Part shown: positions 54,753 through 64,000 of the stretch, in pieces | How the letters are laid out: the number at the start of each line of letters is the position of its first letter | How positions within the stretch are numbered: position 1 is the first letter of the stretch | Source: Symsagittifera roscoffensis | Lineage: Eukaryota; Xenacoelomorpha; Acoela; Convolutidae | DNA: 64,000 nucleotides | Reading direction: 5' to 3' | Assembly: GCF_963678635.1 (NCBI RefSeq) | Contig: NC_087064.1 | Coordinates: forward strand, 36,589,716 to 36,653,715 | The notes under the pieces: model-generated | The model's input: the letters and a program-made list of their open reading frames with translations, nothing else | What the model was told of the DNA's origin: nothing | Databases searched by the model: none | Translations under genes and position numbers: made by a program

Positions 54753-57700
54753 TTACTTTTCAAATTCCACTTTCTTTAAAATTTTAGATTGGGGGATGAA
54801 TATTTTATAGTTTTTACGTGGTTGATTTCGGAGTCTTGTTGTTTTTCTATTTTCTGATTTGTCGATTTGTTCTTGGGGTATTATTTGTTCGGTCATTTTT
54901 CTATTTTTTCTTTGTTTTGGGGATTCTTTATGGTTTTGTGTATTGTTTTTGGTGGCGGTTGGTTTTGTGTTTTGATTTTCGGTGGGGTTATCATTTTGTT
55001 CTGTGTTTTTCAGATGTGGTTCATTTTGAATGATTTTTAATCCTGTGAAAGAATATAATTGAGTTAATTCGCGGAGTGCGTATTCTTTTGGGTAATAAGG
55101 TAATAGGTTGTTTCGATGTTGAACGATTTCTTTTTTGTTTGAGTCGGTAATTTTATATGTGACATCAGTGGGTTTTGCAATTATTTGGTATGGTCCTTTT
55201 CGAAGGGGTTGTAATTTTTTAGAAATTCCTTTTTGAGTATTAAAATTAGGTATTAAAACAAATGTTCCAATTTTTAATTCGGAGGCTGGTGTAAAACGTG
55301 AATTGATTTGTTCATTAATGTTTTGTCTTTGTAATAACTTTTTTGTTATTTTTTGATAAATTTCATTGTGTTTTTTATCTCTATTTAGAATCCATTCGGT
55401 GTGTGTACCGGAGGCTAGTTTAAGAATTTGTGGGTGATGAAAATGATCTTCATCGTGTGTATGTAAAGGTAGGTTATAACAAATTGAGTCTTTATTTGGT
55501 TGACAATAACCTTGTGCGTTTTTATGAGAATTTGCTGTAAACATTATTGGTTTGCGTGGCTTTTGGTTAAAAACCATTTCGTATGGTGACATTCCTAAAG
55601 TTGTCGTTATTTGTGAATTATATGCTAAGGGAAATAATTTTACATCTGCTGACCATTCGGTATATTTTGTATCATTTCCGTTGATGATACATCTAAGATA
55701 TTCTTGTAATGAACGGTTCATACCTTCGACTAAGCCGTTTGTCCAAGGTGCATGAGATGTACGTGGTTTGTGTTTAATGTTATATAAATGACATAGTGTG
55801 ATAATTTCATTATTTATGAATTCTGTACCGTTGTCTGTAACTAAAATTTCTGGTAGTCCGAATTTTGCTATCCAGTGTTCATAGGGTGTTGTGTAAGCGT
55901 AATAAGCGTTACAATGTGGTACTGGGTTAAGTGCTACATAGTGTGTAAATGCGTCAACAATTACCATAATGTAGGAGTTTCCTTCTGATGAGGGTGAAAT
56001 TGGTCCTTTAGTATCAAATGAGATACGATGATTAAAGTACAAACTTTGTCCTTTAAAATCTTGTTTTTGTGCTATTTGTTTTTGATTTGGGTAAGGTTTA
56101 TTTAGTTGACATACTATACAGTCATTGAATAGTACTTTTATCCAAATTGGTGCATTTGGGAAATAAAAGTTTTGTATAAAATTTGAATATGTTTTTTCTG
56201 ATCCAGAGTGTCCTTTAATATTTTGTGTATGTGAAATATTAAAAGCTATAAGAATCATACTTAAAGGGAGACATGGAACTGTAGATTCATTCAGGTTATA
56301 CTCTAAAAGGTCTGTATTTTCGTTAATTGTTGTGTTGTTAAATTTGCGAAAGTATCGGAGGAGTGTTTTGTTTCCTAGAATGGTTGAATCTGCTTTGATA
56401 GGTTTAGTTTTATATTTGTGCCATGATTTCAGTTGTCGAATTACTGGGTCAAGGTTTTGATATTGTTTCAGTGTTGAAATTGTAATTATTTCTGTTGGGG
56501 GGAGAAAAATGTTTTCGATTTCTAATTTAGATAAGGGTATTGTATCAAGTGGGTCGTGAAGGTCAAAAACTTGATTTATTGTGTATTTTGAATCATTTGT
56601 TTGTGGTCCTGATAAATTTATTTTATCAGTTAAATCTTCTTTTTCAATTAGTGGAAAATGGTCTTTCTTAGGTGGGTGTTGTTTTGTTCGTTTTTGTTGG
56701 GTGTTATTTTTTATCCATTGAGAATATGGGATTTGTTTGAAAGTTGATGTTCCAAGTAGATCAACTTCATAATGATTATTTTGACAATCTAAATAAAGTG
56801 GGAAATGTTGTAAATTATTTATTTGTGATTGTTCAATATCAGTTTTTACTGCATATTTGCATTCCAATCGGGGTGATGTTTCGTTTTCTGCAAGGTAGAA
56901 TTTTATGTTTTTGGGTATTTCAACTGTTGTTTTTCGTGTAAGTAATTCAGGTGGTGTATTTCGACTTAAGGTGTCTGGTAATGCAAGATTTTTTCCTGCA
57001 GTCCAAACTATATGTAAGTTTGGGAATTTCATTAAAATGAGTTGAAATCTATAAACTCGGTGGTTTGGGTTAGATTTTTGTGTAAAGAGAAAGATGATTG
57101 GTTTATGGTCTGTGAATAGAACTGTTGGATGTTTTGATCCAAGTATCAGAAATTCATATTCTGTCAGTGTATATATTATGGCTGTACATTCTCTCATTAG
57201 AGTTGAGAGTCGTAGCTCTGCTTGAGTGAATAATCGAGAATTTGCTGATATGAGGTTCATTTTATTTGTACCATTATGTGATTGTAATAGTGCTGCACCG
57301 ATGCCAAAGTTCGAAGCATCGCACATTGCATAAAATGGTTGATTTGAATCTGGAATTGTGTTTGAAATTTGTTCAGTTAAAAGTTTCTTTACTTCTTCAA
57401 ATCGTGTTTGATGTTCTGTGTTCCATTCAAATTTATTTTGTTGTCTAAGGATGTTATAAAATGGTCGTAGATATAATTGCATTTTATAAACATATTTACT
57501 TAAAAAGTTTAACATTCCAAGAAATTCTTGGATTTTCTTTTTATTTGTTGGTGGTTGAAGTTTTTGAATAGCGTCAATGCGTGATTTCAATGGAGTGATT
57601 GTTTTTCTTTCTATATTATGTCCTAAGAATTTAACTCTTGTCAAAAAGAAGTGTGATTTATCGGGGGCGGCCTTCAGATTTTCGTTCTGAAGTATTTGGT

Positions 57701-60700
57701 GATATTTTTCTAAAACATTGAACATCTCGTCTTTTGTTTGTGATTGCATAAAAACATCGTCTAAATAGGTGATTACGTTTTTCTTGAGTATCAGTGGTCT
57801 AAAAATTTTGCTCATAAAAGCTGAAAATGCTGCTGGTCCTATGGATAATCCATAGAATAAGCGGTTGAATTCATATTGTTGGTTTCCGATAACAAATTGT
57901 GTTAAACGTCGTGATTGTTCATCTAGTGGCATTTGATTGTATGCACTATTCATATCGGCGGTTGTAAAGTATTTGCCGTTTATTTTTGTTAAAATAACTT
58001 GTATTGGTTCAATGGGCCAATTACATTTTGATTCATCTATAAGTGAATTGAGGTATCTAGCATCGAGAACGATTTTCAATGATTCTCCTTTAGCTAGAAT
58101 GATAACAGGGTTGATAAATGTGTTGCCTTTTGGTTGTTCTTCTTTGTTTACTGGTGATATAATGTTGTATTGTTCTAAAATGTCGAGTAATCTGTTTACT
58201 TTATCATGTAAGTGAATTGGTACTTTACTTGCTCTCTGTTTTTTGAAAACTGCGTCTGGTTTTAACGGGAGATGTAGTGATGAACTGATTTTTCCAACAT
58301 CGAATTTTGATGTTGCATAGACTGATGAATATTCAATTAGCTGTTTGGCTAACTTTTCGAATTCGTCTTGTGTTATTTGTGAATGTTGGAAATTAAACAT
58401 TGTTAAAAATTTCTGTTGGTCCTCTGTGTAGTTACTTATGTTGAATGTAGGTTTGAAATATGGAGTTTTTGTGAAATAATCCGTATTTCTGTTTTCGTTA
58501 CTTATTATATTATTTATAGATAATTCTTCATTAAGAATTGTAGATTGGCAAATATCTAGTAATTGGAGTATATTATTTACGCGATAGGCTTTTTCGTGTA
58601 TTGGTGATATTGTAGCGTTGGTTTCACAATATCCTAAAAGTCCTAAGGGTAATGTTACTTGGTAAGGTGTGTTGTTATAGACATGTAAGGAAATGATATC
58701 TGAATTCGAATTTTTCAAATATTTTATGGATGAGATTGTGATTTTGAAAAATTTGTGAATAGGTTTGAATTCAAATTCTGACATATAAAATTTTTGTTTG
58801 TTTTGTTCTTTATCATATTGGTGAACTTGTTTGATTGAAAAATTATAGATATTTCCTGATAGTGGTTTTAGGTGTTTTCTTTGTTGGTTAAATATCGGGT
58901 AGAATTTTGAAAAGAATGGTGGTTGTTTATTTAATCTTTGAAAAAATGTTAAGGATGTTTCTTTTGTTTTTGTATATTTATCTTTGATTAATATTTTACT
59001 ATTTAGTATGTTAATTGTTGGTATATACTTCGAAATAAATGGTATTCCAATGATATTATATTTAATGTCAATGATATGGAATATTTGTTTAAATGGCTTA
59101 TTTAAAATTTTGCTTTGTTCCATTGTTCTGGTGGGGAGGAGAAATAATTGGATTTTTCCGTAGTTTATCAATGTTGATCCTTGTGCTGTTGCTAACTTAC
59201 TGGAGGTTTCAAGAGGTGTTAGCTTTGGGTGTAAAGTTTTTATTTCATTCCATGTGGGGATGTTTATTATGTTTGATTCTGCTCCTGAATCAATTAAAAA
59301 ATCTATTTCAAGGTCTGGTGGTTGAAATTCTTTATTTCTTGGGCTTTCTAAGAGAAATGGTATTGTCCAAATTTTTTCTTTGGGTTGTTCTTTTTGTATA
59401 TTTTGATAAATGTGGTTTGTATTCAAGCATTTTGTTTTGGTATTTTTATTGGTTTGATTTGTAGTGTTAATCTCGTTTGTTTCTTGCGTCGTTGGTGTGG
59501 AATTTATGGGTGTAGTGTAATAATTTTGAAGAAATTCTGATTGATTTTCATATATGTGTGATGAAAAGGGTTGTTCATATATGACAGATTCATAGTCATT
59601 TTCGACTTTTATCATATTGATAGAAAGAGTGTTTTCAGTATCACTTTCTGAATCTGATGATGTACAGTTTATTTGATTGAGTTGTAACGTATCAGTTACT
59701 GTGTCATCAATACCTGGAGGGTCTGATGTTGTTTCTGGGTTAGATTGTACTTGATTGATTTGTCTTTGATGTTTAGGTGTACTACTTCTGTGGCGATTAT
59801 TAGAATTATTATAGTTATTATTATTCCGGTGTGGTGATTGGGAATAATTTCTATAACGATTATTATAACTTGAGTGTCGATTTTGTGAATTATTTCGCGA
59901 TCTGTTTTGGTAATTATTGTTTGGTCTGTTATAGTTCGATCTATTATATGAGTTATTCCTTGATTGATTGTTCGGGTAATTCTGGTTTCGGTTGTTTGAA
60001 TAACTTCTATTTCGATTATAGGAGTAGTTTCTATTCCTATTGTATGATGAATTTCGTGATTGGTTGTTTGGATAGTAGTTATTTCTTGATTGGGAATTAG
60101 ATCTAGAAACAAATCGTTGTGTATTTGAATTTGATCTGGAGTAGTTATTTCGACTATTTGGTCTATTGTAGTGATTTTGTGATGAATTATACGTGTTTCT
60201 TCGTTCTGGTGATCTTCCTCTATAACTTGAGTTATATGGTGATTGATTTCTTGTATAATTTGTATTGTTCGGGAGTGGTTTTCCTGAACTGTTGTTGCTG
60301 TAAACTGTTTTGTTCGGTAGATTTTGATCTTTTTTCATGTATTGATAGAATGATTTATTTGGTTCTTTATATTTTTGAGGTTTATTTTGATTGTCTTGCT
60401 GTTTTTGTCTACATTCGGAAATACTATGTCCGTATCGTCGGCAATAATTACACCATTTTTTGAAAGATGGTTTGCCTTTAAAGTTTGGGTTCTTTTCATA
60501 AATATTGAGTATTTCAGTAATTTTTTCAACGAGGTCTGTCTCTGATTCCTGTATATTATTAATATTAGTAGGAGTCGTTTCAATTCTGTTAACGTATTGT
60601 AATTTCAGATTTTCCGTTTCTTCTAGTTTCATCGTGATTTCTGCTTGTTCTAATTTGTCTACTAGTTTTCGAAAATCTAAATCGGGTTCTCGAATTGAAG

Positions 60701-62975
60701 AAGGATGGGATGCTCTCTTTTTTATTGCTATTTTCCTTAATTGTGGTGTTAAGGTCATCATTAAGATTTCTGTCATCTTTGTGTTTTTATAGTCATGTGT
60801 ATTTAATGAATATGCTTTTCGAACTAGTGTTTCGATTCGTACTGCTATTTGCTTGATGGTTTCGTTTGGTAATCTGCGAATTTCATTACATAAAACTCTT
60901 TGTTGTTGTTTGTTTCTTTCGGAGTCAAACATTTTTGAAAATTCCTGTGTAAACCTTTTCCAGTTTGATTTTATTTCTAGAGGTAGTACTGAAAACCATT
61001 TTTGGGCTGCGCCATCTAAGGTTGTTTGTATTAACGCTGTGCGTCGATGTATCCAATTTTGATGTAGTGGCGTATTAATTGGTTCAGGTCCAATATTTAA
61101 AATCAGGTTTGCTGTTACTGCATTTAAATAATCTTCTACAGAGTATTCAGGGTCTGTTCCTGTGAAAACCATTAAAGGTTTGTTTGATGTTATTGATGAT
61201 CCACCCATAAGGTATGGATTCATTGTCATTTGTAATGATTCTGCTGCATTTGGCATTTGAGAAAAATTTGAAAGTTGATTTCTTGTTATTTCATGTTGTT
61301 GGAGATAATATGGGAGTGGTATTTCATTTTGCATTTGTGATGCTTGATACGAGTGTGCAGTCATTGGATTTTGTTGTTGGTTTGGTTGAAAAGATTGTGT
61401 ATTAATTAGATTTTGTTGTTGAATTGGTTGTTGATGTTGTGCATCTATTGGTTGTGGAGAAAAATTTCTATGATTTGTACGTGTTCTCTGTATTCCTTGT
61501 CTACGATATTCTTGAGTATTTGGTTCAAATATATCTGGTTGTAAGAAATCATCATCTGAGGATAAATAATCCATTTGATAAGATGTCTGTTTTTTATTTT
61601 TATTTTGTTGAAAAAATGGGTAATTTTCACTGTGATCCTGTGGAGGATTTGTTTGGAAATTTATTGAATTAGGTTGGGTCATTGGGTTATCCCAATTTCG
61701 AGATCTTGTATATTGGTTAAAATTTCTTTGTGGTTGGTTATATGTTTTTGATGGATGTGTATAATTATAATTATGGTCTGCAAAGTTGTTTCTAGTGAAT
61801 GTTTTGCGTGTTTTTGATGGTATTGTCATGGGTCTGTATGTTTGGTAATCCATATGTGAATATTTAGGGGCAACCGAAGGTTTAACGGTTGATTGTAAGG
61901 TTACCTGTGTTTGTGAAGGATTTGTATTTCTTGGTGTTGTTAAATTTGGGCGTATTGGTGAAATACTTTGTTGTGTAGTTGTTGTGTGTACAATTTCTTC
62001 ATTTATGAAGTGTGATGGTGTCTGGATATCTTGTTGAGTAAGATTCCTAGTTCCATTGAGGTTTTCATTGTGTATAACTGTAGAGTTTAAACTATTATTT
62101 TGTGTATCGGGTAAAAATGTATTATAGTTTAATGGTGTCGCATCAATGGTTAATGGTATTACTTTTACATAATCTCTTATGTAAGATATTGTACTTATTG
62201 CTTGACTTGAGATTGTTTGTGGGAAGCTTATAAATGCGGGATGAGACCATTCGGGGTCCCAAACATAATCTGATTGTTCTGTGATAGCGGTATCATCGTT
62301 CGAGTTTTGGGGTCTAAAATTTTTTCTTGCTTGTGCAATTAAATCAATATTGTGTGTGAAATAATCTATTATGAACCATGCCAAAATTTTTTGTAGATCG
62401 TGTTTTGTATGTTGTGAAACGTCGTCTTTCGTGAAATTTTCTTTAATGATGTTTAAATAACTAGAGAGTAGTGTGATTTCATGTCGTACTCTTAAATGTT
62501 TAGATGTTTCTGTCGGTGAGACATTTGTTATTGGGATTTCGTTTTCTAATATCGAAATATAACTATATATTATTGCGAAAACTTCATTGGTGAATATGGA
62601 GTTTGCTCTTTGTGAGTTATGATATTGGATGCTTTTTATATATTCTGAAAAAACTTTTGAAAATTCTAAATCAAGGTCGTCTGTTTGAATTGTATATTTT
62701 CTATTATTATGGTTTGGTGAGGTGAATTCTATGGAGTAGATTCCATACTGTTGTGTTATGTTGCATATATCTTTTAAGTAGTGGTCTATGATTTGTCTTT
62801 TGATTTTTACATCTGGGAACTCTGTTTTACATGGACTGATTCCGGGTTCAAATAAATTTACGAGTAAATTTTGACAAAATATGTGTTGTCCTCTATCAGT
62901 ATCTGCATCTACTATAAAAGGAAAGATTTCATCATCATCTGGACTTTCTTCACCTGGAGTGTGCGTTGAGCTCAT
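54753..62975 (-). CDS. gag-pol: Gag-Pol polyprotein of a Ty3/Gypsy-type retroelement (2740 aa, one frame)
   Basis: Domains in order, with approximate residues: a long N-terminal region; capsid-like Gag (600-800); a CX2CX4HX4C zinc knuckle, CNYCRRYGHSISEC (843-856); an Asn/Ser/Arg-rich nucleocapsid tail (890-1075); aspartic protease with LIDSGAES (1225); reverse transcriptase with ADMNSAYNQM (1674) and YLDD (1737); RNase H from CDASNFGIGAALL (1885); integrase with a zinc-binding H...HSGSEKTY / CIVC (2250-2290); and a D, D-35-E core at DTKGP (2324), TDNGTEF (2380) and GLVEG (2416). All catalytic residues are present. Gag and Pol share one frame with no stop or shift, so no recoding is needed for Pol. 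The order RT-RNase H-integrase places it in Ty3/Gypsy. The start ATG lies 26 nt inside the end of the leader ORF. Confidence 0.95.
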   Translation of the reverse strand: MSSTHTPGEESPDDDEIFPFIVDADTDRGQHIFCQNLLVNLFEPGISPCKTEFPDVKIKRQIIDHYLKDICNITQQYGIYSIEFTSPNHNNRKYTIQTDDLDLEFSKVFSEYIKSIQYHNSQRANSIFTNEVFAIIYSYISILENEIPITNVSPTETSKHLRVRHEITLLSSYLNIIKENFTKDDVSQHTKHDLQKILAWFIIDYFTHNIDLIAQARKNFRPQNSNDDTAITEQSDYVWDPEWSHPAFISFPQTISSQAISTISYIRDYVKVIPLTIDATPLNYNTFLPDTQNNSLNSTVIHNENLNGTRNLTQQDIQTPSHFINEEIVHTTTTQQSISPIRPNLTTPRNTNPSQTQVTLQSTVKPSVAPKYSHMDYQTYRPMTIPSKTRKTFTRNNFADHNYNYTHPSKTYNQPQRNFNQYTRSRNWDNPMTQPNSINFQTNPPQDHSENYPFFQQNKNKKQTSYQMDYLSSDDDFLQPDIFEPNTQEYRRQGIQRTRTNHRNFSPQPIDAQHQQPIQQQNLINTQSFQPNQQQNPMTAHSYQASQMQNEIPLPYYLQQHEITRNQLSNFSQMPNAAESLQMTMNPYLMGGSSITSNKPLMVFTGTDPEYSVEDYLNAVTANLILNIGPEPINTPLHQNWIHRRTALIQTTLDGAAQKWFSVLPLEIKSNWKRFTQEFSKMFDSERNKQQQRVLCNEIRRLPNETIKQIAVRIETLVRKAYSLNTHDYKNTKMTEILMMTLTPQLRKIAIKKRASHPSSIREPDLDFRKLVDKLEQAEITMKLEETENLKLQYVNRIETTPTNINNIQESETDLVEKITEILNIYEKNPNFKGKPSFKKWCNYCRRYGHSISECRQKQQDNQNKPQKYKEPNKSFYQYMKKDQNLPNKTVYSNNSSGKPLPNNTNYTRNQSPYNSSYRGRSPERRNTYNSSQNHYNRPNSRNNYSRSNSNTQRFVSRSNSQSRNNYYPNNQSRNSSYNRNRNYSYNRNRSYSNNRNQNYPNNQSRNNSYNRSNYNRPNNNYQNRSRNNSQNRHSSYNNRYRNYSQSPHRNNNNYNNSNNRHRSSTPKHQRQINQVQSNPETTSDPPGIDDTVTDTLQLNQINCTSSDSESDTENTLSINMIKVENDYESVIYEQPFSSHIYENQSEFLQNYYTTPINSTPTTQETNEINTTNQTNKNTKTKCLNTNHIYQNIQKEQPKEKIWTIPFLLESPRNKEFQPPDLEIDFLIDSGAESNIINIPTWNEIKTLHPKLTPLETSSKLATAQGSTLINYGKIQLFLLPTRTMEQSKILNKPFKQIFHIIDIKYNIIGIPFISKYIPTINILNSKILIKDKYTKTKETSLTFFQRLNKQPPFFSKFYPIFNQQRKHLKPLSGNIYNFSIKQVHQYDKEQNKQKFYMSEFEFKPIHKFFKITISSIKYLKNSNSDIISLHVYNNTPYQVTLPLGLLGYCETNATISPIHEKAYRVNNILQLLDICQSTILNEELSINNIISNENRNTDYFTKTPYFKPTFNISNYTEDQQKFLTMFNFQHSQITQDEFEKLAKQLIEYSSVYATSKFDVGKISSSLHLPLKPDAVFKKQRASKVPIHLHDKVNRLLDILEQYNIISPVNKEEQPKGNTFINPVIILAKGESLKIVLDARYLNSLIDESKCNWPIEPIQVILTKINGKYFTTADMNSAYNQMPLDEQSRRLTQFVIGNQQYEFNRLFYGLSIGPAAFSAFMSKIFRPLILKKNVITYLDDVFMQSQTKDEMFNVLEKYHQILQNENLKAAPDKSHFFLTRVKFLGHNIERKTITPLKSRIDAIQKLQPPTNKKKIQEFLGMLNFLSKYVYKMQLYLRPFYNILRQQNKFEWNTEHQTRFEEVKKLLTEQISNTIPDSNQPFYAMCDASNFGIGAALLQSHNGTNKMNLISANSRLFTQAELRLSTLMRECTAIIYTLTEYEFLILGSKHPTVLFTDHKPIIFLFTQKSNPNHRVYRFQLILMKFPNLHIVWTAGKNLALPDTLSRNTPPELLTRKTTVEIPKNIKFYLAENETSPRLECKYAVKTDIEQSQINNLQHFPLYLDCQNNHYEVDLLGTSTFKQIPYSQWIKNNTQQKRTKQHPPKKDHFPLIEKEDLTDKINLSGPQTNDSKYTINQVFDLHDPLDTIPLSKLEIENIFLPPTEIITISTLKQYQNLDPVIRQLKSWHKYKTKPIKADSTILGNKTLLRYFRKFNNTTINENTDLLEYNLNESTVPCLPLSMILIAFNISHTQNIKGHSGSEKTYSNFIQNFYFPNAPIWIKVLFNDCIVCQLNKPYPNQKQIAQKQDFKGQSLYFNHRISFDTKGPISPSSEGNSYIMVIVDAFTHYVALNPVPHCNAYYAYTTPYEHWIAKFGLPEILVTDNGTEFINNEIITLCHLYNIKHKPRTSHAPWTNGLVEGMNRSLQEYLRCIINGNDTKYTEWSADVKLFPLAYNSQITTTLGMSPYEMVFNQKPRKPIMFTANSHKNAQGYCQPNKDSICYNLPLHTHDEDHFHHPQILKLASGTHTEWILNRDKKHNEIYQKITKKLLQRQNINEQINSRFTPASELKIGTFVLIPNFNTQKGISKKLQPLRKGPYQIIAKPTDVTYKITDSNKKEIVQHRNNLLPYYPKEYALRELTQLYSFTGLKIIQNEPHLKNTEQNDNPTENQNTKPTATKNNTQNHKESPKQRKNRKMTEQIIPQEQIDKSENRKTTRLRNQPRKNYKIFIPQSKILKKVEFEK

Positions 62976-63417
62976 TTTTTCGTTCGATGACTGTTAATAT
63001 GTAATTATTAATGTGTCGAATTGGTTGATTCCAATTGTATAAATGTACTGGTTTGTGTTTATACTGCTTTTTTATTCTTCTTTTTCCTCTCTTTGATGAA
63101 TTTGAAGTTGTTTCTGAGTCAGAAAAATATAATTGATCGTGAAGTGGGTAATTTTTATCTATTGATTCTTTTAGTTTGTAAAGTTCGTCTAAACTGTTGG
63201 TTTCTGATTCTGAAAATGCGTTTCGATTTTTTGAAAATCTTTTTCGTGTTATTTGTCTTTGTTTCGTTATTATTTTTCTTTTTAGTGTTTGTCGTTTTGT
63301 TCGAATGTATCCAACTGTTTGTGTATGAGGTGTGATTACAAGGTCGTATTTTTTGTTATCTATTTCACAATTGTGTAAAACGATTGTTTGTTTATTTCCT
63401 AGGTTTTTAAATGACAT
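62950..63417 (-). CDS. Basic 155-aa ORF upstream of gag-pol
   Basis: ATG at 63417. The product is basic (KRQTLKRKIITKQRQITRKR; GKRRIKKQYKHK) with acidic Ser-rich patches (SESETNSLDE; FSDSETTSNSS), suggestive of a nucleic-acid-binding or nuclear protein, but no domain is recognised. It ends TCC AGG TGA, 26 nt inside gag-pol, whose frame is +1 relative to it. It could therefore be a separate leader protein, with Gag-Pol reached by leaky scanning or restart, or be fused to Gag by a +1 shift at the rare-Arg/stop pair AGG-TGA. The overlap and codon composition support its being real. Confidence 0.6.
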   Translation of the reverse strand: MSFKNLGNKQTIVLHNCEIDNKKYDLVITPHTQTVGYIRTKRQTLKRKIITKQRQITRKRFSKNRNAFSESETNSLDELYKLKESIDKNYPLHDQLYFSDSETTSNSSKRGKRRIKKQYKHKPVHLYNWNQPIRHINNYILTVIERKNELNAHSR

Positions 63418-64000
63418 AAGGTTTAGAATGACGGATGCAAAAGGTTGTTAAATGATTTCTATTTTCCTAAACTGTTAGTTCTTACGATTTTTTGGTTAGC
63501 TTAACCTGGGTCTATTTGTTCAGGGTTGGAGAGAAAAGTATATCGATTCCGAAGAATGATTTTTTACTTTCTCGTGGCTAGTATAAGTTAAGGTGTTAAC
63601 TTACTTAATCTTACTTAGGGGTAGTGATTGTGTTCAAGGGTTGGAGAATAGTAAATCGATCCACAAGGTTCAGGTATAATTAGAACGCGAGTAGTTCGTT
63701 AGATACTATTTTAAACTTACTAAGTCTAAGATTTATCCTGGGTCTGGTAAGAGGGGGGGTCAAGTGAAGGATGAATAACCGAAGTTCTTCACTGTTTATC
63801 CTAATTTGAATGATTAGTTTTGTTTAAAAATTTCTATTGGTCTTGGGTCTTTAGAAAGGGTTGGGTAGTGAATCGACGTTTGAGGTCGTTAGACACTAAT
63901 TAAGTGGGTGGGGGAGAACAAAGTTGTTCTGTTTGATCCAAGGATAAGCCTTGATGATCAAATTTGAAATTTAATTAAGTAGAAAATGTTTTAAGATCCA
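63418..64000 (-). promoter_or_regulatory. 5' leader of the large retroelement with repeated motifs
   Basis: No ORF of note. On the plus strand, as printed, the words TGGGTCT (about 63508, 63740, 63844), AGGGTTGG (63522, 63639, 63857) and AGT(A/G/T)(A/T)ATCGA (63537, 63650, 63868) recur in the same order in three partial units. CGTTAGA(T/C)ACTA occurs twice (63699, 63887). Such a leader between LTR and first ORF normally holds the primer-binding site, packaging signal and splice donor. The LTR and primer-binding site were not identified and probably lie beyond the window. Confidence 0.45.

Larger units (their letters stand above)
48189..63417 (-). mobile_element. Large Ty3/Gypsy-type, retrovirus-like element with seven ORFs (LTRs not seen)
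   Basis: The coding part spans 15.2 kb. Order on the minus strand: leader ORF (155 aa), Gag-Pol (2740 aa), two small hydrophobic ORFs (76 and 62 aa), AUG-less ORF (378 codons), envelope-like glycoprotein (872 aa) and a 601-aa ORF. Neighbouring ORFs overlap by 26, 4, 13 and 4 nt; only the pol-to-76-aa spacer (598 nt) and a 5-nt gap break the chain. Intact frames and catalytic residues suggest recent activity. The 5' LTR must lie beyond 64000. A decayed relative at 34319-35230 shows the family is repeated in this genome. Codon use is strongly A/T-biased. Confidence 0.85.

Noticed and set aside
59696-60112. 138-codon minus-strand frame inside the nucleocapsid region (Ile/Thr-rich)
   Set aside because: Shifted frame of the Asn/Ser/Arg-rich repeats of Gag. 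The repeated dipeptides come from the AAT/CGA-type codon pattern.
54818-63335. Plus-strand frames rich in Val, Leu, Phe and Cys opposite gag-pol
   Set aside because: They are antisense shadows of the 2740-aa polyprotein and the leader ORF. Their hydrophobic composition mirrors Asn/Gln/Lys-rich sense codons.
1-64000. tRNA and rRNA genes
   Set aside because: No cloverleaf with the conserved GGTTCGA-type arm or rRNA block was noticed by eye. A tRNAscan-type search would settle it.

Overview
The window is AT-rich DNA from a metazoan, most likely an invertebrate. Genes carry spliceosomal introns, several coding fragments encode secreted chymotrypsin-fold proteins, and most of the sequence is transposable-element debris. 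The species cannot be named from what is visible. There is one assembly gap of 200 N (22385-22584).

Layout. 1-3.7 kb: a degenerate minisatellite and pieces of an LTR-element Gag. 3.7-11.6 kb: remnants of a Ty1/Copia element on the minus strand, most of which lies in a direct tandem duplication of about 3.6 kb. Each duplicate also carries a broken exon of a small secreted-protein family. 11.6-21.5 kb: non-autonomous repeats (Helentron/HINE-like, hAT-like, a Tc1/mariner-like foldback), a broken copy of the small secreted-protein gene (15.9-17.2 kb) and degenerate GTCGAG-rich arrays. 21.7-28.5 kb: two first exons of trypsin-like genes in opposite orientation, and the only copy of the small secreted-protein gene that looks intact (27.8-28.5 kb, three exons, one of them 24 nt). 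28.5-32.4 kb: nothing recognisable apart from one repeat. 32.4-36 kb: a decayed Copia element with a fragment of the 48-63 kb Gypsy-type family inside it. 37-39.5 kb: a tandem duplication and a long foldback. 40-41.8 kb: three exons of a degenerate serine protease on the minus strand, with the catalytic Ser position occupied by Asp and a one-base shift near the C-terminus. 42.4-45.7 kb: four HINE-like copies.

48-64 kb, all on the minus strand, is the main object: a large Ty3/Gypsy-type (Metaviridae-like) retroelement with intact reading frames and an unusually complex gene order. From 5' to 3' these are a basic 155-aa leader ORF, a single 2740-aa Gag-Pol, a 598-nt spacer, two tiny hydrophobic ORFs overlapping by ATGA, a 378-codon ORF with no AUG at all, an 872-aa envelope-like glycoprotein, and a 601-aa ORF of unknown function joined to the envelope ORF by another ATGA overlap. 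The overlaps suggest coordinated translation from one or a few subgenomic RNAs. The 5' LTR lies beyond the window and the 3' LTR could not be confirmed because there is no second copy to compare.
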